The notes beneath the pieces were generated by a model. The model was not told the DNA's origin and ran no database searches. It worked only from the letters and a program-made list of their open reading frames with translations. A DNA stretch of 64,000 nucleotides from Streptomyces sp. WZ.A104 (GTDB lineage: Bacteria; Actinomycetota; Actinomycetes; Streptomycetales; Streptomycetaceae): contig NZ_NWVL01000004.1 in the NCBI RefSeq assembly GCF_002382885.1, positions 116,270-180,269 on the forward strand, given 5' to 3'. Shown here piece by piece: positions 8,980 to 17,888 of the stretch; the stretch's first letter is position 1; each line of letters begins with the position of its first letter. Both the position numbers and the translations under genes were made by a program.

Positions 8980-9927
8980 ATGCGGGTCGTCATGTTCGGT
9001 TACCAGACCTGGGGGCACCGCACCCTGCAAGCCCTCCTCGAATCCGAGCACACGGTGGTGCTGGTCGTGACGCACCCCAAGAGCGAGCACGCGTACGAGA
9101 GGATCTGGAGCGACTCCGTCGCCGACCTCGCCGAGGAGCACGGCGTGCCGGTCCTGATCCGCAACCGGCCCGACGACGAGGAGCTGTTCCAGCGCCTCAA
9201 GGAGGCGGACGCGGACATCATCGTGGCCAACAACTGGCGGACCTGGATCCCTCCGCGCATCTTCGGCCTTCCCCGGCACGGCACGCTGAACGTCCATGAC
9301 TCACTGCTGCCGAAGTACGCCGGGTTCTCGCCGCTGATCTGGGCGCTGATCAACGGCGAGCGCGAAGTCGGCGTGACCGCGCACCTGATGGACGAGGAAC
9401 TCGACGCGGGTGACATCGTCCGGCAGAAGGCGATCCCGGTCGGACCGACGGACACCGCCACCGACCTCTTCCACCGGACCGTCGACCTCATCGCCCCGGT
9501 CACCATCGGCGCCCTCGACCTCATCGCCTCCGGGCAGACCGAGTTCACCCCGCAGGACCGCTCCCGGGCGACCTTCTTCCACAAGCGTTCCACCGAGGAC
9601 ATCCGCATCGACTGGAGCTGGCCGGCGGAAGACCTCGAACGCCTGGTCCGCGCCCAGTCCGCCCCGTACCCCAGCGCGTTCACCTACCACAAGGGCAAGC
9701 GGCTCGAAGTCCTCACCGCCGTCGTCTCCCGGAACAACTACGGCGGTACGCCCGGCCGCATCTTCTACCGGGAGGGCGAGGGCGTGGTCATCGTCGCCGG
9801 AGCCGACGCCCGCACCGGCCGCAACCGCGGCCTGTCCATCACCCGCGTGCGGACGGAGGACGGCCGCGAACTGCCCGCGACCGACTACTTCACCTCCATG
9901 GGCGGGTACCTCACGGGGCGCCCCTGA
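8980..9927 (+). CDS. cchA: N5-hydroxyornithine formyltransferase
   Basis: This 315-residue methionyl-tRNA formyltransferase-type enzyme is predicted to formylate N5-hydroxyornithine using 10-formyltetrahydrofolate. The formyl-transfer motif NVHDSLLPKYAG lies near residues 104-115, and the Rossmann-like N-terminus begins MRVVMFGYQ. I chose ATG 8980 because AAGGAGG lies 5 bases upstream; the longer open frame adds a proline- and arginine-rich stretch with no family counterpart. A strong hairpin follows the gene, marking the end of the siderophore cluster. Confidence 0.9.
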   Translation: MRVVMFGYQTWGHRTLQALLESEHTVVLVVTHPKSEHAYERIWSDSVADLAEEHGVPVLIRNRPDDEELFQRLKEADADIIVANNWRTWIPPRIFGLPRHGTLNVHDSLLPKYAGFSPLIWALINGEREVGVTAHLMDEELDAGDIVRQKAIPVGPTDTATDLFHRTVDLIAPVTIGALDLIASGQTEFTPQDRSRATFFHKRSTEDIRIDWSWPAEDLERLVRAQSAPYPSAFTYHKGKRLEVLTAVVSRNNYGGTPGRIFYREGEGVVIVAGADARTGRNRGLSITRVRTEDGRELPATDYFTSMGGYLTGRP

Positions 9928-9959
9928 CACACCCGGGGCACGCTCACACGTTCCGAACC

Positions 9960-10005
9960 GGCGGGTCCGGTCCGCGGCCGCAACGGCCTGCGGACCGGGC
10001 CCGCC
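9960..10005 (+). terminator. Terminator hairpin after cchA
   Basis: The arms GGCGGGTCCGGTCCGC (9960-9975) and GCGGACCGGGCCCGCC (9990-10005) form a 16-bp stem with one G-U pair and a 14-base loop, 32 bases after the cchA stop. There is no U-tract, as is common in Streptomyces. Confidence 0.7.
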
Positions 10006-10516
10006 GAGTTGCGCGCCCCCCGGTGTCCGGCGCGCCGGTGCCGACAGCAGTCCGGCCATCGCCAGCAGACCGGCGATCCCCTTTGTGCACCGGACGTCGC
10101 CAAGAAGTTGACGAACAGTCAGCCACACTCGGGTACCCATGAGCCGTCTGGCATGCTGCGCAGCCGGTCGACGGCTCGGTAGCTGCCGAGGCGTACGAGG
10201 TCGGCCACCTCCACGATCGCGGCGGGCGCCCCGCCCAACCCGTACCAGCACCGCCGTACGAGCCGCCGACGAGCCCGCGAGCAGCTGCCTGACGCCGCGT
10301 TCCCGTGGCGCGCACGGCAGCGGAACGGTCGTTCCGCACGGATGGCTCGTCCCAGCGAGGCCGCAGCGGCACCTCGGCGGCGGAACCGGGCCGCGTTCGA
10401 ACAGGGGCATGAGCGGCCGACCGGCAGCGGCGGCCGACCGGCAGCGGCGGAGCCCGGTTCCGGGTGCGCTCGCACCGGAGCCGTCTTCCGGATGGGTTCG
10501 CGCACACCTCTTGTTG
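10006..10516. other. Intergenic stretch without a convincing gene
   Basis: About 500 bases between the cchA terminator and the operator of the next gene. The open frames here have no Shine-Dalgarno site and shadow-like composition. On the minus strand near 10120-10260 a short segment ends in VDRLRSMPDGSWVPECG, which looks more protein-like than its surroundings and may be a gene remnant. I do not recognise its family. Confidence 0.4.
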
Positions 10517-10532
10517 ATTGGTATGGACCAAT
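10517..10532 (+). promoter_or_regulatory. DasR-responsive element (dre)-like operator
   Basis: ATTGGTATGGACCAAT has perfect 6-bp inverted arms (ATTGGT/ACCAAT) and matches about 12 of 16 positions of the dre consensus ACTGGTCTAGACCAGT. It lies 111 bases upstream of the AA10 monooxygenase start. DasR is the N-acetylglucosamine-responsive repressor of chitin utilisation genes in Streptomyces, so the site supports chitin as the enzyme's target. Confidence 0.6.
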
Positions 10533-10643
10533 GCCATCCTGCTGACGCAGACACCACCCCCTAACTCCCCTCATGCGGGCTGGTGTTACTGAGACGCCTC
10601 ATGAACCTCCCGACGGCCCCTACACGTACGAGAGTGAGCCCCG

Positions 10644-11513
10644 ATGCCCTCTGCCCGGCGCCTTTTCGCCGCAGCCTCCGTTGTCGCCTCCGCCGCGACC
10701 TTCGTGTCCCTGACGCCTTCGCCCGCGAGCGCGCACGGCTCCGTGTTCGGCCCGGTCAGCCGGGTGAGCGCCTGCTTCGCCGAAGGTCCGGAGGCGCCGA
10801 AGTCCCAGGTCTGCAAGGATCTTGTCGCCGACTCGGGGACGCAACCGCTCTACGACTGGAACGAGGTGAACATCGCCGACGCCGACGGCCGACACCAGGA
10901 GGTCATTCCCGACGGCAAGCTCTGTTCCGCCAACCGCGAGAAGTACCGCGCCCTGGACTGGGCCCGCACCGACTGGCCCGCCACGACGGTGGCCGCGGGT
11001 TCCTACGACTTCGACGTGAGGGTCACCGCGCCCCACCTGGGCACCATGACGATGTACATCACCAAGCAGGGCTTCGACCCGGCCAAGCCGTTGAAGTGGT
11101 CCGACCTGGACCCGACGCCAGTGGGTACCCATCCCACGCCACGCACCAGCGACAACGGCTACTACCACTTCACCGGTTCCCTCCCCGCCCGTACGGGCCG
11201 CCACATCATCTACAAGGTCTGGCAGCGCCACGACAGCCCCGAGGCGTTCTACGGCTGTTCGGATGTCGTCTTCGGCACAGCGGGCGCATCCGCTGCCAAG
11301 GTTCCGGCCGAGAACAGGATCGAGGCGGGCGCGGCCCACTCGACCGTCAGCCACAAGGGCCACGGCGGGGACGAGCACGCGCCGGTACTGGTCTCCGCCG
11401 CATCGCGGCCCGCCGACTCCCCGCTGTCAGGTGGCGTGGCCTGGGCAGCCGGCGCCGCCCTGTTCGCGGTGAGCGTCCTGCTCTTCGGCCGCGGCCGCCG
11501 CCGGTCGAGCTGA
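10644..11513 (+). CDS. AA10 lytic polysaccharide monooxygenase with C-terminal membrane anchor
   Basis: This 289-residue secreted copper enzyme cleaves crystalline polysaccharide oxidatively. The signal peptide ends SPASA, leaving His31 as the mature N-terminus, which is the first ligand of the copper histidine brace. The second ligand is in VTAPHLG, about 100 residues on. The catalytic domain runs to about residue 215. It is followed by a linker with HGGDEH and a terminal hydrophobic helix ending GRGRRRSS, so the enzyme is probably held at the membrane and not released. No carbohydrate-binding module is seen. The dre-like site upstream points to chitin; cellulose-active relatives exist. An ABC transporter operon of metal-uptake type follows on the same strand. 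Confidence 0.88.
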   Translation: MPSARRLFAAASVVASAATFVSLTPSPASAHGSVFGPVSRVSACFAEGPEAPKSQVCKDLVADSGTQPLYDWNEVNIADADGRHQEVIPDGKLCSANREKYRALDWARTDWPATTVAAGSYDFDVRVTAPHLGTMTMYITKQGFDPAKPLKWSDLDPTPVGTHPTPRTSDNGYYHFTGSLPARTGRHIIYKVWQRHDSPEAFYGCSDVVFGTAGASAAKVPAENRIEAGAAHSTVSHKGHGGDEHAPVLVSAASRPADSPLSGGVAWAAGAALFAVSVLLFGRGRRRSS

Positions 11514-11849
11514 GACACCGGCTCTCCGAGCTGTCCCTCGTCATCCAGCCTCGGACCTGGGCGCCGCTGCGAGGAGAGCCCGAGTACGGCCCGGCCCCCG
11601 CCTGCCGACCGCGCGTTTCGCCACCTCCCGCCTTCGCGGAGCGGGTTGCGGTCGGCAGGCCGCCCGCGGCCGTATCCCGATCGGGCGACTCCGCAGCCTC
11701 ACGCCGCACACGCTGCTCCGGTGTCCAGAAGTACGTGGGCGAAATCCCGCGGGCACCCGGGAACTGTGGCCCGTCGACACCCGACTACTGGAACGCGGGC
11801 GGTGGACACCCGTCGCTCCGCAGGGTTCGGTGCCGGGGAAAGGTGTGGG
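11514..11849 (+). other. Intergenic region before the metal-type ABC operon
   Basis: 336 bases without a supported gene. I looked for a Zur box (an AT-rich palindrome like TGAAAATNATTTTCA) and found none. The region presumably holds the promoter of the downstream ABC operon, but I cannot point to the elements. Confidence 0.35.
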
Positions 11850-12485
11850 ATGGGCGGGCTGGACGTACGCATGAGAGGGGTGAGCTGTCGGCACGGCCGC
11901 GTCGAGGCGGTGTCCGAAGTCGACCTGGAGATCGCCGCCGGTGAGCGTGTGGCGCTGACGGGCACGAACGGCTCCGGTAAGACCACCTTGCTGCGTGCGA
12001 TGCTCGGCCTGCACCGCCAGGTGACCGGATCGATCTCGGTCGGCGGCCGGGAGACCGGCTCCCCCGCCGAGTGGTCCTGGCGGCGCCGGGCATGCGCCTG
12101 GATACCTCAGAAGCCGGCCGCGGGCCGGTTCCCCCTCCTCGGTGCCGAGTTGCTCGCCAGCAGTACGGCGCCCCGGGACGCGGGCGAAGCCGCCTGTCGG
12201 CTGGGCGTCGGGGACCTGGTCGGACGTCCTCTGCACACGCTCTCCGGCGGCCAGTTGCAGCGTATGTATCTGGCCCGGGCGATCGGCTGCGTCGCCGCGG
12301 GTGCACAGGTGCTGCTGGCCGATGAGCCCACCGCCGCCCTGGACTTCGACGGGCAGGAGAAGGCTGCGGACGTCCTCACCTCACTGCCGGTCACCCTGGT
12401 CGTGGTGACGCACGACCGGGCTCTGGCCGGCCGTTGCGACCGCGTGCTGGAGATGGCGGCGGGCCGGCTGCGAGAGGTCCGGTGA
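11850..12485 (+). CDS. ABC transporter ATPase, metal-uptake (ZnuC-like) type
   Basis: This 211-residue ATPase is compact. Walker A is GTNGSGKTT near residue 40, the signature is LSGGQLQRM, Walker B is VLLADEPT and the switch histidine is in VVVTHDRA. The neighbouring permease and cluster A-I binding protein make it the motor of a metal-type importer. The start at ATG 11850 has a GGGAAAGG-like site upstream; the long open frame before it is not conserved-looking. Its stop overlaps the permease start as GTGA. The substrate is not established, with zinc or manganese typical of the family. Confidence 0.85.
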   Translation: MGGLDVRMRGVSCRHGRVEAVSEVDLEIAAGERVALTGTNGSGKTTLLRAMLGLHRQVTGSISVGGRETGSPAEWSWRRRACAWIPQKPAAGRFPLLGAELLASSTAPRDAGEAACRLGVGDLVGRPLHTLSGGQLQRMYLARAIGCVAAGAQVLLADEPTAALDFDGQEKAADVLTSLPVTLVVVTHDRALAGRCDRVLEMAAGRLREVR

Positions 12486-13357
12486 ACCCGGTGCACCTCG
12501 CCACCGCCGATCTGGGCGAGCTGCTCCAGCTGCTTCCCGTCCAGCGGGCCGGCCTCGCTCTGCTCCTCGCGGCGATCGGCCTGCCCGTCATCGGGGTGGT
12601 CATCGTCGGGCTCGACATCATGCCGGTCCGGTTCGCGATGATGCATGTGGCTCTGCTCGGTATCGCGGTCGGGCTGCTCACCGGCCTGGACCCCATGCTG
12701 TGCGCGCTCGTCGCCTGTGCACTCGCCGGTGCCGGAGTCGCCCCGCTCGCCCGCACACCCGACGGGCTGTCCGGAGCCATGGGCCTGCTGATGAGCCTGG
12801 CCATCGCTGCCGCGCTGCTGCTGCTCGCCGTCTCGGGGGTCAACGCCTCCGGGGCCTTCGCCCTCCTGTGGGGGTCGATCCTCTCGGTCGGTACGTCCGA
12901 CCTGATCGTGCTCGGCGTGCTGGCCGCCGCCGTCCCCGGCCTGTTCTGGTGGCGGCGGCGTGACATCGGCCTGCTCCTGCACGACCGGGAGGTGGCCCAG
13001 TGCTCCGGTGTCCCCGTCCGCGCGCTGACCGCGATTCTCCTCGTCCTCGTCGCGATCGCCGTAGCCGGGGCGATCAAGCTCACCGGCGCCCTCCTCGTCG
13101 ACGCCCTGACGCTGCTCCCCGCGCTCGCCGCTCGCCGCCTGGGCAGCTCCCTGAAGTCGATCACCCTCTGGGCCGTCGGTATCGGGGTGGCCGTCAACGC
13201 GACCGGATTCCTGCTGGCCCTGTGGCTGGACTGGCCGCCCGGCCCCGTACTCGTCCTGACGGCGGGGGCTCTCGTCCTCGCCGTGCACTTCATACCCGAA
13301 CGGAGAATCAGCTCATGGCGCGCACCCGCGTCCGCATCACTTCCCTCCTCACACTGA
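12482..13357 (+). CDS. ABC transporter permease, ZnuB-like
   Basis: This 291-residue membrane protein has about eight hydrophobic helices and belongs to the ABC-3 metal permease family. Sequence characteristic of the family includes the IKLTGALLVDALTLLPALAA segment near residue 195. The start is GTG 12482, in a GTGA overlap with the ATPase. The 3' end overlaps the binding protein gene by 43 bases, so the last 14 residues are read through its start region. The three genes are tightly coupled. Confidence 0.85.
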   Translation: MNPVHLATADLGELLQLLPVQRAGLALLLAAIGLPVIGVVIVGLDIMPVRFAMMHVALLGIAVGLLTGLDPMLCALVACALAGAGVAPLARTPDGLSGAMGLLMSLAIAAALLLLAVSGVNASGAFALLWGSILSVGTSDLIVLGVLAAAVPGLFWWRRRDIGLLLHDREVAQCSGVPVRALTAILLVLVAIAVAGAIKLTGALLVDALTLLPALAARRLGSSLKSITLWAVGIGVAVNATGFLLALWLDWPPGPVLVLTAGALVLAVHFIPERRISSWRAPASASLPSSH

Positions 13358-14121
13358 GCGCGGCACTCGCCCTCGTCACCGGCTGCGCAGACGGCACCGG
13401 TCCCAAGGCCGCCGACGACGCCCGGGCCGCAGCGAAGGACAAGCCTGTCGTGGTGGTGACCACGACCTGGGAGGGCGCTCTCGCGAAGGCCGCCGGAGCC
13501 GAGGACGTCAAGGTCATCGTGCCGCAGTCCGTCCACCACGCCCCGGACTACGACCCCAAGCCCTCGGACCTGGCTGCCGTGGCCGAAGCGGACTTCGTGC
13601 TGTACGCGCCCTTCGAGCCGTACGCGGCGAAGATCAAGGAGGCGGCGGGTTCCGGGGCGAGGCTGGTCGAGGTCGATCTCGACAACGACCCCGCCAAGGT
13701 CAGGGCGGAGGTCGGCGAACTGGGCGCGCTCTTCGGTACGGAGGACGCCGCGACGAAGTGGAAGGCCGGGTTCGATACCGAATACGACCGGCTGAACAAG
13801 GATGTCCAGGGCGCATGGCCCGGCGGCAAGGCCCCCTCCGTCGTCTCCCAGGTCTTCACCACCTGGGCCGCGACGCTGGCGGGTGCCACCGTGGCGGGTA
13901 CCTACGGGCCGGAAGCGGTGACTCCGGCGCAGCTCGCCGAACTCTCCGCGAAGCAGCCGTCCCTGGTGCTGGACAACGCCCATATGTCCACCGGGACGGT
14001 GCTGCCCGACTCCGGCGCCGAGCAGGTCGACATCGTCAACTATCCGGGGGACGACCTGGACCTGCTGTCGGTCTACCGCAACGCGGCGACCGAGCTCAAG
14101 AAGGCCATGGGTACCTCCTGA
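13315..14121 (+). CDS. ABC transporter binding lipoprotein, ZnuA/TroA-like with unusual metal-ligand set
   Basis: This 268-residue lipoprotein has a signal peptide ending LVTGC at residue 23. The fold signature of cluster A-I binding proteins is clear: after HHAPDYDPKPSD comes LAAVAEADFVLY, matching the usual HxYEPxPSD segment. I see no His-rich loop and no obvious second ligand histidine in the mid-region. The other visible histidine is in LDNAHMS near residue 222. It therefore may not bind zinc in the standard way. ATG 13315 follows CGGAGA. A perfect long hairpin ends the operon. Confidence 0.82.
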   Translation: MARTRVRITSLLTLSAALALVTGCADGTGPKAADDARAAAKDKPVVVVTTTWEGALAKAAGAEDVKVIVPQSVHHAPDYDPKPSDLAAVAEADFVLYAPFEPYAAKIKEAAGSGARLVEVDLDNDPAKVRAEVGELGALFGTEDAATKWKAGFDTEYDRLNKDVQGAWPGGKAPSVVSQVFTTWAATLAGATVAGTYGPEAVTPAQLAELSAKQPSLVLDNAHMSTGTVLPDSGAEQVDIVNYPGDDLDLLSVYRNAATELKKAMGTS

Positions 14122-14129
14122 CCATTGGC

Positions 14130-14192
14130 CCGGCCACCCGGGCATGTCGTGACGGCGCCACTCCAGCCGTCACGACATGCCCGGGTGGCCGG
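14130..14192. terminator. Perfect 26-bp hairpin, bidirectional terminator
   Basis: The arms 14130-14155 and 14167-14192 are exact reverse complements over 26 bases, with an 11-base loop. The hairpin lies 9 bases after the binding-protein stop and 96 bases before the stop of the convergent CoA ligase, so it can end transcription from both sides. Confidence 0.8.
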
Positions 14193-14287
14193 AGCAGGTG
14201 GCGAGAGTGTTCACGTGCGGCCACCTCACGAACCGATGGGGCCCGGTGGCCGTCCCTGGGTTCCAGGAGTCGTTGCAACACCCCGGT

Positions 14288-15967
14288 TCAAGGGGTGCGA
14301 TGGGCTCCGGGGACGCCGTGCTGAGCCTGCCGAGGACTTTCGGCCAGGCGTTCCTTGAGGGCAGCGCGGTCGGGCTTGCCCGCGGGCGTCAGGGGTATCG
14401 ACTCCACCACGAGGAGCCGTTCGGGGTGTTTGCGCCGCTCCAGCCCTCGTGCCGTCAGATGCTCGCCCAGGATGTCCAGCGTGGGAACCCGCGGGCCCCG
14501 CGCGACCACACAGGCTGCCAGCCGCTCGCCCATCAGCGGATCGGGGACGCCCACGCACACCACGTCGCGGACCTGGGGATGAGAGCGGAGTTCACGTTCG
14601 ACCTCGGCCGGGCTGATGTTGGCTCCGCCGCGTATGACGATGTCCTTCAGACGTCCGACGACGTGCAGGACGCCGTCGGCGTCGAGGTAGCCGAGGTCGC
14701 CGGTGCGTACCCAGCCGTCGGGGGTGCGGTAGAGGGCGTCGAGATCCGGGGCGGCCACGTAGCACAGCGGTGTCATGGGCCCCCGGGAGACGATCTCGCC
14801 GATCTGGCCGTCGGGCAGGTGCTCGTGGGTCACGGGGGCCGCGATGCGGATCTCGGCGACCCGGGGGTCGGGGCGGCCCGCCACGACCCCCGAAGCGCTG
14901 GTCGGAGGCACCGTGCTGCCCAGCCCCGTGTGGCAGTTGACTCCGTCGGCGGAGCCGTAGAGGTTGACCACAGGGCAGCCGAAGACCTCGGCGGCGGCGA
15001 GTGCGGTGGTCTCGTCGAGCGGGGCACCGCCCAGGACCAGCGCGGTCGGGGGCGGCAGCGGATCACTCGCCGCGGCCGGCCGCTCCAGCATCATGCGGAC
15101 CGCCGTGGGCACGCCGAGGACGTGGGTCGGCTCGTGCTCACGCATCGCCGCGAGGGCGGCCTCGGGCGAGAAGTGGTCGAGCAGGACCAGGGTGCCTCCG
15201 TGCCGTGCGAGGGTGACGGCGGTGCCGTTGGACCCGAAGGCGGAGGCGAGCGGTACGAGGAAGAGGCAGCGCGGCGGTTTCCCGTCCGGGATGAGCGAGG
15301 CGAGGAAGTTTCCGCGCCCGCCGGCCAGTGCGTTGTGCGAGTACGCGATCATCTTCGGCTCGGCCTCGGAGCCCGAGGAGACCAGGATGCGCGCAGCGCT
15401 GTCGGGGTCCGGGCGGGCGGGGACGAAATCACCGGCGTCGCTGCGCATGAGGTCCGACCACGCGGTCGTTCCCTCGGGTGCGGTCCCGGGTCCGACCGCC
15501 ACCACGTCGCGGAGGGCGGGCAGTCCCGGGGAGAGGGCGTGCAGGTCGGCCGCGTGGTGGCTGCCTCGGTACTCGATCGCGGCGATGACAGCCACGGCTT
15601 CGGCCCGGCGGAGCAGGGATTCGGCCTCCAGGGGGCCGCGGCCCGCCGGGAAGGGCAGGGCGACAGCGCCGAGGGCGGCCAGGGCCAGGTCGGCGATGAC
15701 GGCGTTGCGGTTGTCGGGCAGTTGCACTCCCACCACGTCGCCCTCGCGTACGCCGAGATCCCGGAGGCCGGTGGCCAGGCATCGGACCTTGCGGTCCAGG
15801 GCGGTGTAGCAGAGCTTTCCCTTGGCGTCCAGGACGGCCGTGTGGTGCAGGTCGGCGATCTGGCGGGCTCTGAAAAGGCTGTAGAGGTCGAGTCCCGGGC
15901 AGGTGCCGTCGGCCACCCAGGATCGGCGGAGTTCGGCGGGCAGCAGGTCGTGCGGGGAGAAGGTCAC
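14288..15967 (-). CDS. Acyl-CoA synthetase (AMP-forming, class I adenylate-forming enzyme)
   Basis: This 559-residue enzyme activates a carboxylic acid to its acyl-CoA through an acyl-adenylate. The phosphate-binding loop is diverged: ILVSSGSEAEPKMIAYSH replaces the usual TSGTTGxPK, but the lysine is retained. YGSADG, GWVRTGDLGYLD and the C-terminal LTPAGKPDRAAL with the catalytic lysine are all present. It overlaps the CoA-transferase gene by four bases (ATGA), so the two are co-translated. The acid substrate cannot be told from sequence. Confidence 0.85.
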   Translation of the reverse strand: MTFSPHDLLPAELRRSWVADGTCPGLDLYSLFRARQIADLHHTAVLDAKGKLCYTALDRKVRCLATGLRDLGVREGDVVGVQLPDNRNAVIADLALAALGAVALPFPAGRGPLEAESLLRRAEAVAVIAAIEYRGSHHAADLHALSPGLPALRDVVAVGPGTAPEGTTAWSDLMRSDAGDFVPARPDPDSAARILVSSGSEAEPKMIAYSHNALAGGRGNFLASLIPDGKPPRCLFLVPLASAFGSNGTAVTLARHGGTLVLLDHFSPEAALAAMREHEPTHVLGVPTAVRMMLERPAAASDPLPPPTALVLGGAPLDETTALAAAEVFGCPVVNLYGSADGVNCHTGLGSTVPPTSASGVVAGRPDPRVAEIRIAAPVTHEHLPDGQIGEIVSRGPMTPLCYVAAPDLDALYRTPDGWVRTGDLGYLDADGVLHVVGRLKDIVIRGGANISPAEVERELRSHPQVRDVVCVGVPDPLMGERLAACVVARGPRVPTLDILGEHLTARGLERRKHPERLLVVESIPLTPAGKPDRAALKERLAESPRQAQHGVPGAHRTP

Positions 15968-17745
15968 GCGAAGCTCCAGGGGTCGGGAACGGCGGGGGCA
16001 CCATGCGCGTCACGGCTGATGGAGCCCGGGAACCGAGCGTCGTGGTGGAGGGTGGAGAGATCGGTGGTGACGGCAGTGGCGGTGAGACCCCGCTGACCCA
16101 GCCGGGTCAGCGCGTCGCTCGTGGAGAGTTCACGCAGGTCGTACGAGGCGGCAGCCTTGGCGCTCGCATCGGATGGGGCGATCCAGCCGTCGGCGGTGGG
16201 CAGCGGGTGCCGGAACCCGGCGGGCCGCCGGGCGTCGTCCCCGGAGGCCACCCGCCGGAGCGCGGGGCCGGTCAGGGTGTCGGCGGCGCCGAGGAGGGAG
16301 GAGTCCACCCGTACGCCGCTGCCGGTGCGTTCCCTGAGCAGGAGTCCCGCGAGCACGGCTTCGGTGCCGTGCAGTCCCCCGAGCACGTCGAGCAGGGTCA
16401 TCAGGGATGGGGCGGGCGCCTCGCCTTCGGGACGGACCGCCTCGCCCACCCCGGTGCGGGCCTGCACCATGAAGTCGGTACCCATGGGGGCGTCCTGGAG
16501 CCGGTCGGCCCAACCGCTCGTGTAGGCGTAGACCAGGGCGGGGTTGACCGAGGCGAGGTCGTCGGCGTCGAGGCCGAGTTCGGCGGCCTTGCCCGGGGCC
16601 CAGTTGTGCAGGAAGACGTCGGCTTCCGCGGCCATCTCCCGCAGTCGACGCCGGTCGCCCTCCGCCTTGATGTCGATCTCCACGGCCTTCTTGCCCCGGT
16701 TGAGCGCGAGCCAGCGGGCCGATATGCCGGAGCAGGCGGGGGGCATGCCACGCAGCGGATCGCCGCCCGGCGGCTCGATCCGGATGATCTCGGCCCCCAG
16801 CAGACCCAGGAGGCAGGCGGCGAGGGGGGCCTGAATCCGTCGGCCCGCCTCCAGGACGGTCAGCCCGGCGAGCGGCTGGGCGGAGGAAGGAGCGGCTGCC
16901 GTACGGGGGCTCGTCGAGGCGGGGGCGCCGAGCGGCCGCAGCGACCAGGGCGCTGAGCCGTCGGCCTCCAGAGCCCGCTCCGCCAGGGTCCTCAGTGCGC
17001 AGACCTCGGCGCCGGAGTCCACCGCGGCCTGCCGGATCCGCGGGAGGGGGTGCGCCCGGGTCACGGTGTGGAGTGCCTCGGGGAAGGGGGCGCAGGCGGT
17101 GGCGTAGCGGAACTGGAAGGGCCGCCACCCCGCCCGCACGGCGTCGGCCGGGGCCTCCAGGGCCCGCCAGAACGCGGCCCAGGCTTCCGGGTCGAGGGTC
17201 TCCAGCTCGAACAACACGCCTTCGGCCGAGGTGAAGGGCGGTCCACCTGGGGCGAGTTCGGCTGATTCGCCCTCGTCGGCACCGGCCGCTGCCAGGTACT
17301 GGGAGACGGCGAGCAGCCCGGCCCGGTCGGCAGAGGCGATGAGGTGCGAGGACGCGGCTCCGCGGGCCTGCCCGACGAGGCCTGCGAGCAGTCCTTGGAC
17401 GGTGAGGACCGCGGTGGCCGTCGCCGCGTAGTCGACTGCCAGGCCGCGCGGGCTTCCGTCGCGGCGGCCGTGGACGGCCATCATGCCGGTCGCGGCCTGT
17501 ACGGTCGCCTCGTCGACGAGCCCGCCGGCGGGGTTCCCCCAGGTGGCGGTCGCACAGGCAGGACCGAAGCCCCCGCCGGAGAGCGTGATGCGGCCCGACG
17601 GGTCTGTGTGGTCGACCTCGTCGGGTCGCGCTCCGAGCAGCCGCAGGTGCCGGGCGACGACACCGGTGATCTGCGGGGGCCCTGAGGTGCCGAAACTCAG
17701 TGCGTCCAGGGGCCGGTCCGTCTGCGTGGTGGTGGGAAACGCCAT
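15964..17745 (-). CDS. CoA-transferase family III (CaiB/BaiF) protein with long N-terminal extension
   Basis: This 593-residue protein is longer than usual for the family (about 400). The C-terminal two thirds are a family III CoA-transferase, starting LAGLTVLEAGRRIQAPLAA, with IIRIEPPGGDPLR and a candidate nucleophile Asp in LLDVLGGLHGTEA. The N-terminal about 270 residues look like a second, degenerate transferase half with FGTSGPPQIT at the start. ATG 17745 is preceded by GGAGAGGAGAG. It transfers CoA between acids, probably with the co-transcribed ligase, and the divergent gene encodes an acyl-CoA dehydrogenase. Confidence 0.82.
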   Translation of the reverse strand: MAFPTTTQTDRPLDALSFGTSGPPQITGVVARHLRLLGARPDEVDHTDPSGRITLSGGGFGPACATATWGNPAGGLVDEATVQAATGMMAVHGRRDGSPRGLAVDYAATATAVLTVQGLLAGLVGQARGAASSHLIASADRAGLLAVSQYLAAAGADEGESAELAPGGPPFTSAEGVLFELETLDPEAWAAFWRALEAPADAVRAGWRPFQFRYATACAPFPEALHTVTRAHPLPRIRQAAVDSGAEVCALRTLAERALEADGSAPWSLRPLGAPASTSPRTAAAPSSAQPLAGLTVLEAGRRIQAPLAACLLGLLGAEIIRIEPPGGDPLRGMPPACSGISARWLALNRGKKAVEIDIKAEGDRRRLREMAAEADVFLHNWAPGKAAELGLDADDLASVNPALVYAYTSGWADRLQDAPMGTDFMVQARTGVGEAVRPEGEAPAPSLMTLLDVLGGLHGTEAVLAGLLLRERTGSGVRVDSSLLGAADTLTGPALRRVASGDDARRPAGFRHPLPTADGWIAPSDASAKAAASYDLRELSTSDALTRLGQRGLTATAVTTDLSTLHHDARFPGSISRDAHGAPAVPDPWSFA

Positions 17746-17888
17746 GCCTCTCCTCTCCCGGCACGGCGGTGGCCGTCGCCCGGGTCGAACGGGATGCGGG
17801 AACTCGGAGAGGTACTCACCCGACCAGTTCCACAGACAGAGAGTCGGACAGCAGTTCCCGTGGGTTCCCGGCAATGAGGAGGAATGCA

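Noticed and set aside
10119..10574. A minus-strand frame whose last 45 residues look protein-like
   Set aside because: Most of it is low-quality sequence with no start or ribosome site. The end could be a gene remnant, but I recognise no family, so it is only noted under the intergenic stretch.
11514..11849. Expected Zur box ahead of the metal-type ABC operon
   Set aside because: No AT-rich palindrome of the right type is present, so zinc regulation is not claimed.
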